Origin: Synechocystis sp. LKSZ1
Lineage (GTDB): Bacteria > Cyanobacteriota > Cyanobacteriia > Cyanobacteriales > Microcystaceae
Length of the DNA: 64,000 bases
Direction of reading: 5' to 3'
Assembly: GCF_040436315.1 (NCBI RefSeq)
Contig: NZ_AP031572.1
Coordinates: 1,674,001 to 1,738,000, forward strand
Shown here piece by piece: positions 52,980-63,910 of the stretch (position 1 is its first letter; each line of letters begins with the position of its first letter). The position numbers were made by a program, and so were the translations under genes. The notes under the pieces are model-generated. The model did no database searches and was not told where the DNA came from. It saw nothing but the letters and a program-made list of their open reading frames with translations.

Positions 52980-55520
52980 CTAGGGTCGGCCTGGTGGGGA
53001 GGGTAGATTTTGTACCTGTTGCAGCAGGTGTTGCCGTTGGGGTTGCAGGGCCTGGTCTAGGGCTGGGGCCAAAATAGGGGAAGGAAGCAGGTCAGCAAAC
53101 CACAGCGTCATGGGCAAATTATCCACCACCCGAAAGAAATCCTCAGGATTCGGGCCATCAATATGGCGGCTAACGATGCCATAACCTAGCCGTTGGCGTC
53201 GGTATTGCAACACGGGGGCCCCCTGCCGTAGCCATTGGGGCAAGTTCTGGGCCTGGGCCAGGGAGGTTAATAATTGCTGTTCTAAAGGTTTGGATAAGAG
53301 CGTTTGAGTCGCTTCGATCCAGGCTTGGGTTAGTAGTTGGGGTCGCTGGGCCGGAGTTTGCCAGGCCTGGAGGGCCGTCCGGGTCACTGTCGGAAGTGTG
53401 GCCAAGGTCTGAGGTGAAGGAGTCTGGTTTTGAGCCAGGGCCAGGAGAACTTGTCCCGTTGTTGTTCCGTATTGACTCAGATCAGACTGGGCTTGGGAAT
53501 AGTCTCCCATCCACCAGGCCAGACCGCCCCGAATTTGATGGAGCAGGGGTTTAAGTTCGGATTCTGAGCTAGTTTTTTCCAGCAGGCGATCCAGATCTTG
53601 ACGTACCTGGGTCAGCAGTTGGGGATAGAGATTAATCAGCAGAGGCGTCCGCCAGAGGGGACTGGTGATAAAAATGGGGTCGCGCAGACATTCCAAGCTA
53701 AAGGCCTGCAGGGCCAACTCCGGCTGTTGCTGAAGCAATAGGCTAAGGCCCAAACCGTAGAAGAGGCCCCGTTTAGCTGGCACGAGGGACAGGGCCTGAG
53801 CAAAGGAACGACTAGCCGCTCGGGGGTCTTGACCCAGTTGCAACCAGCCTAGATTGCTATGGGTAAATTCCTGGTAGGGAGAAACCTGAGCCGCTTTTGC
53901 GAAGGCCGTCATCGCCCGTTGTTGCAGGGCCTGCCGTTCCTGGGGATTTTCCGTCGTTAAGGCTAAATTCCCAAAATTCCAGCCCAGTTGATTGGAATAG
54001 TAGGCTTCCCAGGGGGCCAACTGCTGGGCCTGGGTGAGATATTGTTCAAAGGCCGGAATATTTTTGGCCGCCAGGGCCTGAAACCCCAGGTTGGAGAGTT
54101 GCCAGGCCCGGTGGATGGGAAATAGCCAGATACTGACGGCAAATATCAGGCCCAGACCGCCGTAGAACAGGGTAAGGGCCAAGGGATGGGTTTTGGCTTC
54201 CTGGGGAGAACAGCGACCATAACTGAGCAAAATCGCACTAACAATCACCAAAAAGCCGCTAATCCCCAGATTATCCAACTGATAATCCGTCAGGGCCATG
54301 ACGACATAGGCCCAGAGTCCACTGCTAAGGCTCCAGACCCAAATAATTTCTGCCTGGGGTTTGTCGGGCTTCTGCCACCAGCGTCCGAGGCCATAGAGCA
54401 AAGCAATGATCACGGCAACCCCAAGCGCTAGGCCCCAGAGGCCCATTTCCGCAAACAGTTGGGCCGGTGTACTGTGCAATTGGTGGATCAGTTCCGATTC
54501 CCGGCCAGCCCAGATGGGTCGATAGCGTTGGTAGAGCAACGGTACACCGCCCAGGCCAACCCCCGTCCAGAGGTGGGCACTGCCCATGCGCCATCCCACC
54601 TCCATATTGAGTAAGCGATAGGTCAGTTCTCCTCCCTGACCTTGGAACAGGCCCCGCACAATGGCCTGGAAACGGTCGTTACTCGCCAGAATCAGCAATA
54701 GCAGGGCCGAGGTAGCGATCACGATGCCCAGTAACCAACGCCGGCCCAATTGGCCCCAGCGGATCAGACCCAGCAGGCCCAAAAAACAAAGAACTGCCAG
54801 GCCAAGCAGGCCCCCGCGAGAACTGGTGGTATAGAGATCCAGTAACCCCAAGCCCACTCCACTGAACCAAAACCAGCGTTTTTTACCCGACGCTGTCAGG
54901 CCTAGAGCCAAGAGTAACGGCAGAGCCAGTAGGAGATAGCCCGCTACATAATTCTGGTGGCCGATGGGGGCCCAGTTGCGCAGTTCCAGGGTGCTAAAGC
55001 TAAATTTTTCTTGGACACCGAAGCTCTGGAACTGTTGTAGTAAGTCCAATTGGGGCAGAAGGGTCTGACTGAGCCACAGGGCCAAGCTCAAGAGAATAAA
55101 GGCAGAACTTAGATACCCTTGAAACACCAAGAGGCCCTGGCGCCGGGCCGGTGTTTGTAACCAAGTATTGAGGGCATACAAAGCGCTCAGATAGCCCAAA
55201 ACTGACCAGGCATACCAACGGGCTTGTTGGGGAAATTCTGCGCCCCAAGTGCTGACCACCAGGCCCAGTAAGGTGAAGCCGACCAGATAATCCCAACCCA
55301 GCCCTAATCCTTGAATCTGCCGCCGCTGGCCGATTTGCCACAGTAACCAGAGCATGGGGGCCAGTAGAGCAATTTGCCAAATAAAAACAGTGGGCCAGGC
55401 CACCATCAAACTATTGCTATTGGGCAGAAGGGTGAATAGGGCGTAGAGAGCAGCGGTTAATAGGCCGAGTAAGCGGCCTTCGTTGCTGGGCAAATCTGCC
55501 TTGGAGGAAGCAGGGGGCAT
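52980..55520 (-). CDS. O-antigen ligase/polymerase-like (Wzy/WaaL) membrane protein with TPR C-terminus
   Basis: This is an 846-aa protein. The first 460 residues or so hold about 11-12 membrane helices with the Wzy_C pattern (YTTSSRGGLLGLAVL; large loop with HLWTGVGLGGVPLLYQRY and ELIHQLHSTPAQLFAEMG). The remainder is helical TPR-like repeats (QLGWNFGNLALTT; THSNLGWLQLGQDPRAASRS). Such proteins polymerise or ligate surface polysaccharide; the bicarbonate-linked IctB belongs to the same superfamily but lacks this tail as I recall. Its glycan is unknown. thiE is divergent, with 70 bp between. Confidence 0.85.
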   Translation of the reverse strand: MPPASSKADLPSNEGRLLGLLTAALYALFTLLPNSNSLMVAWPTVFIWQIALLAPMLWLLWQIGQRRQIQGLGLGWDYLVGFTLLGLVVSTWGAEFPQQARWYAWSVLGYLSALYALNTWLQTPARRQGLLVFQGYLSSAFILLSLALWLSQTLLPQLDLLQQFQSFGVQEKFSFSTLELRNWAPIGHQNYVAGYLLLALPLLLALGLTASGKKRWFWFSGVGLGLLDLYTTSSRGGLLGLAVLCFLGLLGLIRWGQLGRRWLLGIVIATSALLLLILASNDRFQAIVRGLFQGQGGELTYRLLNMEVGWRMGSAHLWTGVGLGGVPLLYQRYRPIWAGRESELIHQLHSTPAQLFAEMGLWGLALGVAVIIALLYGLGRWWQKPDKPQAEIIWVWSLSSGLWAYVVMALTDYQLDNLGISGFLVIVSAILLSYGRCSPQEAKTHPLALTLFYGGLGLIFAVSIWLFPIHRAWQLSNLGFQALAAKNIPAFEQYLTQAQQLAPWEAYYSNQLGWNFGNLALTTENPQERQALQQRAMTAFAKAAQVSPYQEFTHSNLGWLQLGQDPRAASRSFAQALSLVPAKRGLFYGLGLSLLLQQQPELALQAFSLECLRDPIFITSPLWRTPLLINLYPQLLTQVRQDLDRLLEKTSSESELKPLLHQIRGGLAWWMGDYSQAQSDLSQYGTTTGQVLLALAQNQTPSPQTLATLPTVTRTALQAWQTPAQRPQLLTQAWIEATQTLLSKPLEQQLLTSLAQAQNLPQWLRQGAPVLQYRRQRLGYGIVSRHIDGPNPEDFFRVVDNLPMTLWFADLLPSPILAPALDQALQPQRQHLLQQVQNLPSPPGRP

Positions 55521-55590
55521 CGTTTAAGATTAGAAGTCGGTTTCTCCCCAATTATGGGCTTTCTTTCGCCTGGCTCCCAAAAAATTTTCT

Positions 55591-56634
55591 ATGACCACTG
55601 CCCCTCAATCCCCGGCCATTGCCCGTATTCTGGACGCGAATCTCAACCGCGCGCGGGAAGGCCTGAGAACGATTGAAGAATGGTGCCGCTTTGGCCTCAA
55701 TTCCGCTGAATTAGCCGAGCCATGCAAAGCCATGCGCCAGGAAATCGCCCGTTGGCATCGGCCGGAATTTCGTCAAGCTCGGGATACCACGACAGACGTA
55801 GGCACTCAGTTAACCCATCCCCAGGAGGCCCAGCGGGAAAGTCTCCAGCAATTGCTCCAGGCTAATCTTGGCCGAGTACAAGAGGCCCTGCGGGTTCTAG
55901 AAGAATACGGCAAACTCCACGATCCGGCCATGGGGGCCAGTTTTAAACAACTCCGCTACCAGACCTACATCCTGGAACAGAACCTATTGGGGCAAGACCG
56001 TTTTGCCCGTCTGCGCTCGGCTCCTTTGTACCTCGTCACCTCTCCCCACGACCAACTCCTCGCCATTGTGGAAGCGGCCCTGGCGGGAGGCCTGACCCTA
56101 GTTCAGTACCGCGATAAGGACACCCCCGATGGCCAACGTTTGCCCCTGGCCCTGCAACTGCGTGATCTCTGCCATCGCTACAGGGCCTTGTTTTTAGTCA
56201 ATGACCGGGTGGATCTGGCCCTGGCGGTGAAGGCGGATGGGGTCCATCTTGGGCAACAGGATTTACCCATTGCGGTAGCCCGTGAGATCCTTGGCCCTCA
56301 GGCCATTATTGGCCGTTCTACGACTAATCCCGAAGAAATGGCCAAGGCCCTGACGGAAGGAGCCGACTATCTCGGGGTAGGGCCCGTTTATGCCACCCCC
56401 ACCAAGGCCGGTAAAGCAGCAACGGGCCTGGATTATGTGACCTACGCTCGGCAACATTCTCCCATCCCCTGGTTTGCCATTGGGGGAATTGAGGCTAGTA
56501 ATCTCCCTGCGGTGATGCAGGCCGGGGCCGGTCAAGTGGCCGTCGTCCGGGCGATCATGGCGGCTGATAATCCCACCCAGGCCACCCAGTCCCTACTGGC
56601 GACGCTCAAAACTCCCGTCTCCCCAGGGAAATAG
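55591..56634 (+). CDS. thiE: Thiamine-phosphate synthase with cyanobacterial N-terminal domain
   Basis: This enzyme joins HMP-PP and thiazole phosphate to give thiamine phosphate. The 347-aa protein has an N-terminal helical domain (residues 1-135, ILDANLNRAREGLRTIEEWC) found in cyanobacterial ThiE. A TIM-barrel core follows: LYLVTSPHDQLL, VQYRDKD, LFLVNDRVDLALAVKADGVH, LGQQDLP, IIGRSTTNPEE, YLGVGPVYATPTK, FAIGGIEASN. recF starts 16 bp downstream. Confidence 0.95.
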   Translation: MTTAPQSPAIARILDANLNRAREGLRTIEEWCRFGLNSAELAEPCKAMRQEIARWHRPEFRQARDTTTDVGTQLTHPQEAQRESLQQLLQANLGRVQEALRVLEEYGKLHDPAMGASFKQLRYQTYILEQNLLGQDRFARLRSAPLYLVTSPHDQLLAIVEAALAGGLTLVQYRDKDTPDGQRLPLALQLRDLCHRYRALFLVNDRVDLALAVKADGVHLGQQDLPIAVAREILGPQAIIGRSTTNPEEMAKALTEGADYLGVGPVYATPTKAGKAATGLDYVTYARQHSPIPWFAIGGIEASNLPAVMQAGAGQVAVVRAIMAADNPTQATQSLLATLKTPVSPGK

Positions 56635-56650
56635 CGCCACTCCAGTCCCC

Positions 56651-57778
56651 ATGCACCTGAAATCTCTCCACCTCCGCGCCTTCCGCAACTACTCCGAACA
56701 ACAGCTTGAGTTTCAGGCCCCGAAAACCATTTTGGTGGGGGATAACGCCCAGGGAAAATCGAACCTCCTGGAAGCAGTGGAACTCTTGGCCTCCCTCAAA
56801 AGTCATCGCACCTTCCGCGACCGAGACCTCGTCCTAGAGGGCGCAACCAGCGCCATGATCACGGCGCAATTAGACCGTCGTTATGGCCCAGCGGAAATGA
56901 GATTACGCTTACCCGTTACCGGCCGTCGGAGTTACCAAGTCAATCAGGAAACCGTGCGCCGTCAGGCCGATTTTTTGGGGGTGCTCAATGCGGTGCAATT
57001 TTCTTGCTTGGATTTGGAGCTGGTACGGGGCGGGCCGGATAGTCGCCGTCAATGGCTGGATACCTTGCTCATTCAACTCGAACCCCTCTACGCCCATATT
57101 CTTGCCCAGTACCAACAGGTACTTAAACAGCGCAATTCCCTCCTCAAGCAGTCCCGTCAGGGCCAGGTTATTGATCCGGTGGCATTAGCACTATGGGATC
57201 AACAACTGGCGGAATTTGGAACCCATATCAGTCGCCGCCGGGCCAGGGCCCTAACCCGTTTACTCCCCTTGGCCCAGGATTGGCACCAACGCATTAGTGG
57301 CCATCAGGAAAACTTGGAAATTAACTACCAACCCAACGTTCCTTGGCAGTCGGACGACCCTGCGACTATTCAACAGGCCTTTTTAGCCAAATTTAGCCAG
57401 CGGCGCATCGCTGAACAACAATTAGGAACCTCTGTGGTCGGGCCCCACCGGGACGAAATCGTATTAACCATCAATCAAACTCCTGCCAAGGCCTACGGCT
57501 CCCAGGGCCAACAACGAACTTTGGTCTTGTCTCTCAAGCTGGCAGAATTACACCTACTGGAAACTATCATTGGGGAACCGCCCTTGCTCCTGTTGGATGA
57601 CGTATTGGCGGAATTAGACCTGCATCGGCAAGGCCAATTATTGGCGGCCATTGAAGACCGTTTTCAAACCCTGATTACCACCACTCATCTCAATCGCTTT
57701 GAACCCCATTGGTTGAGGTCAGCAGAGATCTATCAAGTCCAGCAGGGCCAGTTAACACCCCTGGAATTGGCTAGATAA
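56651..57778 (+). CDS. recF: DNA replication/repair protein RecF
   Basis: This SMC-like ATPase loads RecA with RecO and RecR at gaps. The 375-aa protein has Walker A VGDNAQGKSNLLEAVE, signature GSQGQQRTLVLSLKLAEL and Walker B LLLLDDVLAELD. It begins MHLKSLHLRAFRNY, typical of RecF. It lies 16 bp after thiE rather than beside dnaN. Its stop overlaps the convergent GH3 gene by 8 bp. Confidence 0.96.
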   Translation: MHLKSLHLRAFRNYSEQQLEFQAPKTILVGDNAQGKSNLLEAVELLASLKSHRTFRDRDLVLEGATSAMITAQLDRRYGPAEMRLRLPVTGRRSYQVNQETVRRQADFLGVLNAVQFSCLDLELVRGGPDSRRQWLDTLLIQLEPLYAHILAQYQQVLKQRNSLLKQSRQGQVIDPVALALWDQQLAEFGTHISRRRARALTRLLPLAQDWHQRISGHQENLEINYQPNVPWQSDDPATIQQAFLAKFSQRRIAEQQLGTSVVGPHRDEIVLTINQTPAKAYGSQGQQRTLVLSLKLAELHLLETIIGEPPLLLLDDVLAELDLHRQGQLLAAIEDRFQTLITTTHLNRFEPHWLRSAEIYQVQQGQLTPLELAR

Positions 57779-59357
57779 AAACGTCCTGACCACGCTCTAA
57801 AGAGTCAGTCATCTCCCCAAGCAGGGTATTCCAGGCCAGGGCTTGGGCCTGGGGCATCTGACCATAACTAAACACCCAGGGCAGGGCCGGATCGAGTTGG
57901 GGCAAAAACCAATCCAGAACGTAGGGACTGCCGTAGAGCAACAGGGCCTGGAGTTGGCCAGAGCGTAGAAGTTGTTTGTAGACGGCCTGGGTTGTTTCAG
58001 TGAGGCCCGCGATGCCTCGGAAGGGATTGCCTCGCACAAACAATTGCAGAATTAAAGGGCCGCTTCCCAGGGCCTCTTGTGTCAAACTGGCCTGGTCGAG
58101 CAGTCGAGGCCTCGATCCAAAACGGGCCGGTATTTTCACTGCCGGACAGGCCCGATCCAGAAAATCGCAGTTCAAGAGATCATCCACCACGATCACATGG
58201 TTGCAGGCTATTTTCTTTGACCAAGGTAGGGAGCCACCGCATCGTTGGGAGCCTTGCAAAATCTGATCAACGGTTTGTCTCGCCTCCGTCGTGGCCACCA
58301 TAGCGGGAAAGGCCGGGGGATTCGGGTTAACCAGCTTGGCCTTGGCTTTTTGAATCCGCTCAAAGGACTGGTCAATTCGGTTTTCAGAAATCCGGCCCGC
58401 TAACACCGCCTGTTCAACCGCCGCAATGGTAGCAACGGGATCGGGGGGCATCAGCAAAATATCGGCCCCGGCCAATAAGGCCTGAATGGCCACTTCATCA
58501 GGGCTGGCAAACTGGGCCACCCCGCCCATAATCAGAGCATCGGTGACGATCAGGCCGGAAAAACCCAAGACTTCTCGTAATTGGCCGGTCAAAATGGCCG
58601 GGGAAAGGGTGGCGGGATGCTCTGCGTCCCAGGCCGGAACACAGATATGGGCTGTCATTACCGTATCTACATCGGTGGCAATGGCCCGTTGAAAGGGAGG
58701 TAATTCCAGGGCCTGTAAACGCTCCAGGCTATGGGAAATGATCGGCAAATGCAGGTGGGAATCGGTGCTGGTATCACCGTGGCCGGGGAAATGCTTAGCC
58801 GTCGTTAGGACAGGATAGGCCTGGGCCCCTTCAATAAACGCTTGGACTAAATGGCCGACTAACACCGGATCATCACCAAAGGCCCGGATATTAATCACCG
58901 GATTATCGGGATTGTTATTGACATCGGCAATGGGGGCCAAAATCCAATTTAAACCCAGGGCCAGGGCCTCCTGAGCGGTGAAGTAACCAAACTGTCGAGC
59001 CAGTGCCAAAGCTTCCGTTAAGTTGTGCTTAGCAATTTCGCCTAGGGCCATAGGGGGCGGAAACCAGGTGGCCCCACTGAAGCGTTGCCCCACGCCTTCT
59101 TCAATATCCGCCGCTAGGAGTAGAGGTGTTGGTGACCAGGCCTGTAACTGCTGGGTGCGCTGAACCAGGTCTGCGGCACTACCCCCCAGGAGAATCACAC
59201 CGCCGAGGTTAAGGGTTTCTAGCCAATGTTGGAGAGTCTGGTTACGGGGTTCCCACTGGGGATAGCGAATCTGCTGGTCAAATAAAAACCCTGAGGCCCG
59301 AACGACAATTAACTGGCCAATTTTTTCCCGGAGGGTTGTCGGGTTTTTTCCTAGCAT
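57771..59357 (-). CDS. Glycoside hydrolase family 3 (beta-N-acetylhexosaminidase-like)
   Basis: This is a 528-aa GH3 enzyme. TTAKHFPGHGDTSTDSHLHL is the NagZ-type motif with the catalytic His/Asp pair, and GLIVTDALIMGGV carries the nucleophile Asp. An additional C-terminal domain of about 170 residues is present beyond the TIM barrel, so it is longer than enteric NagZ. Peptidoglycan recycling is the likely role. No signal peptide is visible. Confidence 0.88.
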   Translation of the reverse strand: MLGKNPTTLREKIGQLIVVRASGFLFDQQIRYPQWEPRNQTLQHWLETLNLGGVILLGGSAADLVQRTQQLQAWSPTPLLLAADIEEGVGQRFSGATWFPPPMALGEIAKHNLTEALALARQFGYFTAQEALALGLNWILAPIADVNNNPDNPVINIRAFGDDPVLVGHLVQAFIEGAQAYPVLTTAKHFPGHGDTSTDSHLHLPIISHSLERLQALELPPFQRAIATDVDTVMTAHICVPAWDAEHPATLSPAILTGQLREVLGFSGLIVTDALIMGGVAQFASPDEVAIQALLAGADILLMPPDPVATIAAVEQAVLAGRISENRIDQSFERIQKAKAKLVNPNPPAFPAMVATTEARQTVDQILQGSQRCGGSLPWSKKIACNHVIVVDDLLNCDFLDRACPAVKIPARFGSRPRLLDQASLTQEALGSGPLILQLFVRGNPFRGIAGLTETTQAVYKQLLRSGQLQALLLYGSPYVLDWFLPQLDPALPWVFSYGQMPQAQALAWNTLLGEMTDSLERGQDVFI

Positions 59358-59693
59358 TTAGCTGTATTTTAACAATCAATATGAAAAGCATTGTCGCAGT
59401 TTTTTCCTTGAATTAGAAGCCCAAACCCATTGCGATTATGCTAAGGATTCAGGGGTGATTGGACAGTGCAGACCCAGCCTTTACCGTCGATGGCCGTAGA
59501 CTTTCATAAGAGCACGTCTAGACTCCATAGCTACTTTTTCATATCGTTTTCCTTAGATATCGACAGCTTTCAGGCCGCTCGTTTAGTCATCAAAAAAATT
59601 AATTCTGGCCCGTCTGCCCTGAACCCCAGACAACGGTAAATCCTTATAAAATGAATAGGCGATTGCAATACACCTCCCCATTCAGGTCAGCCC
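59358..59693. other. Gene-free 336-bp divergent intergenic region
   Basis: No gene or structured RNA is recognised. TATAAA at 59645-59650 is a possible -10 box for the DUF7219 gene at 59694; no good -35 accompanies it. AT-rich DNA next to the GH3 start probably carries that gene's promoter. Confidence 0.4.
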
Positions 59694-59966
59694 ATGTCCA
59701 GTCGAGAAAAAGAAGACTTTCTCTATCCTCGGAGTCGCTACCACGGCGAATTTAAGCCAGAAAAGCTCGTTTTTAATTCTAATTTGCAGGAATTTGCCCA
59801 GCGGGTCAGCTATATTTGCAACTTAGAAACGGCGGGGAAGCTAGATACCCTCGTGGCCTACGAACAAATCAAGGCCCTCTGGAAAAACCTTAAGGCCAGT
59901 AAGCATGAGCTTAAAATTGGTGAAGATCCCTTTCGGCCCGAAGATCCTCATTCCGAGGAAGATTAA
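59694..59966 (+). CDS. DUF7219 family small protein
   Basis: This is a 90-aa soluble protein. DFLYPRSRYHGEFKPEKLVF, NLQEFAQRVSYICNLETAGK and ALWKNLKASKHEL match a small cyanobacterial family often mislabelled as isopropylmalate/homocitrate synthase. It has no known function or catalytic motif. Its 3' end overlaps the convergent sensor kinase gene by 4 bp. Confidence 0.85.
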   Translation: MSSREKEDFLYPRSRYHGEFKPEKLVFNSNLQEFAQRVSYICNLETAGKLDTLVAYEQIKALWKNLKASKHELKIGEDPFRPEDPHSEED

Positions 59967-61270
59967 TCTGGAGGGCGAGCACAGGGAAGCAGGACGGTAA
60001 ACTGAGTCCCCTGGCCGACGTCACTTTTAACGCTAATCTGTCCTTGGTGATGATGGGCAATGGCCTGGGCAATAGCTAATCCCAATCCCATCCCCTTATT
60101 CGCTAGAGAGGAACGAGCTGGATCTGCCCGATAGAACCGATCAAAAAGATGAGCTAACTGATCCGGGGCAATTCCCCGGCCGTTATCTGCAACGACCACC
60201 TGGAGGTAGGGTTGACGCTCCCGTTGTAGGCGCTTTAGGGTCAAACGAATCCGACTTTCTAGTGTACTCGTTTCCAGACCATGCTCTAGAGCATTGCTGA
60301 TTAAATTGGTAAACAAGCGGGCCAACTGATCCCAATCCCCCATTACCGTAAATTCCGCCTCAGGTTCCTGGCAAGCAGAAGGGATTTCGAGGGATAACTG
60401 TACGCTCTGGCCGGTCGCCCCAAGTCGTTGTTCTTCCATCACTTCCAGCAATAGGGCATCTAGGGGCACGGGTTGCATTTGGGATTGGAGCGTCCCACTA
60501 TCGGAGCGGGCCAAGAAAAGTAAATCATTGACTAAATTCCCTAAACGTTGGGTTAGACGCTCAATCACCTTGAGTTGTTGTTGGGTATCGCCATCGGGAT
60601 AGGCCAGGGCCATTTGCACGTTGGTTTGGATCACAGCAATGGGATTACGCAGTTCGTGGGAGGCATCCGCGGTAAACTGCTTCAGACTCTGATAAGACTC
60701 CTTGATCGGCTCCATGGCTAGACCAGAAAGGAACCAACCGATGGCCCCGACGCTCCCCACCAGAAGACTTAGTCCTAAACTGAGATCAAAGAGCAATTGT
60801 TGAATCGGCTTGGTCACTTCAAACCAGGGATGGCTCACGCGCAGATAGCCTAAAATATGCTGGTTACGCTCGATGCGTTCAGTAATTTGCCGCAGGAGCC
60901 GGTCGTTGGAAAACCCAATTTTTTCCAGCTTGGGGCCTAGGGGTAAAGTAATGGGGCTGGAGTCTCCCAAGGTAGACCACAGTAGTTGGCCCTGGGGATT
61001 AAACCATTCCAGGTCGATGTGGTCGTCTTCCACCGCTTCGGCATTGGAGCGAAAACTAGCCTCGACATTCAAGCGGTAGTGGCCCTGACTCAACGGCTGG
61101 ATTACCAGGGAGCGGTCGATCACCTCCACGACATGCTTGAGGGTGTCGTCGATGCGCTCCACTAGGGTATGACGGACGTAAAAATAGACCCCGCTGGCAA
61201 ACAGCAACAAAAGCACCGCCGTTACTAGGGTGTACCACAGGGCCAATCGACGCCGCGTTGCTTGGAACAT
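59963..61270 (-). CDS. Membrane-bound sensor histidine kinase
   Basis: This is a 435-aa two-component sensor. One N-terminal helix (LALWYTLVTAVLLLLFASGV) and a second near 165-188 bound a periplasmic sensor loop of about 130 residues. HisKA carries FTADASHELRNPIAVIQTNV with His205. HATPase motifs are LISNALEHGLE, VVADNGRGIAPDQLAHLFDR and NKGMGLGLAIAQ. It resembles the OmpR-partner type. No response regulator lies next to it in the window, so the signal and partner are unknown. Confidence 0.92.
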   Translation of the reverse strand: MFQATRRRLALWYTLVTAVLLLLFASGVYFYVRHTLVERIDDTLKHVVEVIDRSLVIQPLSQGHYRLNVEASFRSNAEAVEDDHIDLEWFNPQGQLLWSTLGDSSPITLPLGPKLEKIGFSNDRLLRQITERIERNQHILGYLRVSHPWFEVTKPIQQLLFDLSLGLSLLVGSVGAIGWFLSGLAMEPIKESYQSLKQFTADASHELRNPIAVIQTNVQMALAYPDGDTQQQLKVIERLTQRLGNLVNDLLFLARSDSGTLQSQMQPVPLDALLLEVMEEQRLGATGQSVQLSLEIPSACQEPEAEFTVMGDWDQLARLFTNLISNALEHGLETSTLESRIRLTLKRLQRERQPYLQVVVADNGRGIAPDQLAHLFDRFYRADPARSSLANKGMGLGLAIAQAIAHHHQGQISVKSDVGQGTQFTVLLPCARPPD

Positions 61271-61358
61271 AGACAGGGCCTATTCTCCGTCTGAACCGGA
61301 AGCTAATACAAACTCTCTAGATTTGGGCGAGAGAATTGACTCAGACAACCCCTCGCGC

Positions 61359-62288
61359 TTAGAGGACTTGGGCCCGGAGCCAGGCCACGGGTAAATACAA
61401 GAGCTTTTTCGGAGTGGGAACGTAGGCCCGTTGGTTAAAGACATTGTAGTGATTGGCTTCGATCACATCCAGAATGCCTTGGTAGAGCATCAGGGCCGTC
61501 CAGACCGGCCAGCGAGAATCCCGGTTCAAGGCCCGAATGCCCCGTTCCGCATCTTCAAAGTATTGCCGAGCCCGTTGAATCTGGAATTGCATCAAGGCCC
61601 GCCAACGTTCGTCATTCACCCCGTTGAACAGATCCTGTTCACTGTAACCAAAGCGGTCTAAATCCTCTAGGGGCAAATAAACGCGGCCACGCTGAATATC
61701 TTCTCCCACATCCCGCAAAATATTGGTCAGTTGGTTGGCAATGCCGAGGGCGATGGCTTCTTCCTGGGGAATATAAACGGCATCGGGTTGCCAGGGGGGA
61801 CGGCCGGCCCCCGTTTCGACCCCCAGCACTGCACTGGACATCAAGCCAACGGTACCCGCCACCCGATAACAATAGAGACTTAATTCCTCAAAGGTTTGGT
61901 AGCGGCTCCGGTAGAGATCCATCCGCTGGCCCGCGATCATATCCCGAAAGGGTTGGATATCCATCGGAAAACGTTCCAGGGTGTCCACCAGGGCCACATC
62001 GGCATCATCCAAGGGATGGCCGGCAAAAATTGACTCTAAATGTTGTTCCCACTGGTCGAGGGTTTCCGGCGTGGTTTGGCTGGCCTGGGGGCCATCCACC
62101 AATTCATCAGTGCGACGACACCAAAGGTAAATGGCCCAGATGGCCCGACGTTTAGCCGGCGGCATCAGCAACGTCCCCAGGTAAAAAGTCTTAGCGTACT
62201 GGGCCGTCACCTGACGACAAATTTCATAGGCTTCGTCAACGGAGGCCAGGGGGGAAGTGGCGGGGGTTGGCTTGGGCAGTTGTAGCAT
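61359..62288 (-). CDS. crtB: Phytoene synthase
   Basis: This enzyme condenses two geranylgeranyl diphosphates to phytoene, the first committed step of carotenoid synthesis. From ATG 62288 the protein has 309 aa, starting MLQLPKPTPATSPLASVDEA. AKTFYLGTLLMPPAKRRAIW, the first Asp-rich motif RRTDELVDGP and the second NILRDVGEDIQRGRVYLP are intact. The frame opens at 62372 (28 extra residues), but the shorter start matches cyanobacterial homologues as I recall. It follows crtP on the same strand, the usual cyanobacterial pair. Confidence 0.96.
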   Translation of the reverse strand: MLQLPKPTPATSPLASVDEAYEICRQVTAQYAKTFYLGTLLMPPAKRRAIWAIYLWCRRTDELVDGPQASQTTPETLDQWEQHLESIFAGHPLDDADVALVDTLERFPMDIQPFRDMIAGQRMDLYRSRYQTFEELSLYCYRVAGTVGLMSSAVLGVETGAGRPPWQPDAVYIPQEEAIALGIANQLTNILRDVGEDIQRGRVYLPLEDLDRFGYSEQDLFNGVNDERWRALMQFQIQRARQYFEDAERGIRALNRDSRWPVWTALMLYQGILDVIEANHYNVFNQRAYVPTPKKLLYLPVAWLRAQVL

Positions 62289-62441
62289 TAAAGACGGACG
62301 AGAGTCAGTCGCCAGTGACCCAGCGGAAACTGTAGTAACTGCGCGTTTAAGAGAGATTTGACCGTTAAACATTTAGCATTGTCGCATTGTAGATGCCTTT
62401 TGTCAGTGCTTGCCTGTGAGGCCATCGGAAGAAATTTTGAC

Positions 62442-63890
<1,449 letters not shown>

Positions 63891-63904
63891 TTATGGTTGC
63901 TGAC

Positions 63905-63910
63905 ATTATA
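63905..63910 (-). promoter_or_regulatory. Putative -10 element for crtP
   Basis: Read on the minus strand this is TATAAT, 44 bp upstream of the crtP ATG. No strong -35 is seen at 16-18 bp. Confidence 0.4.
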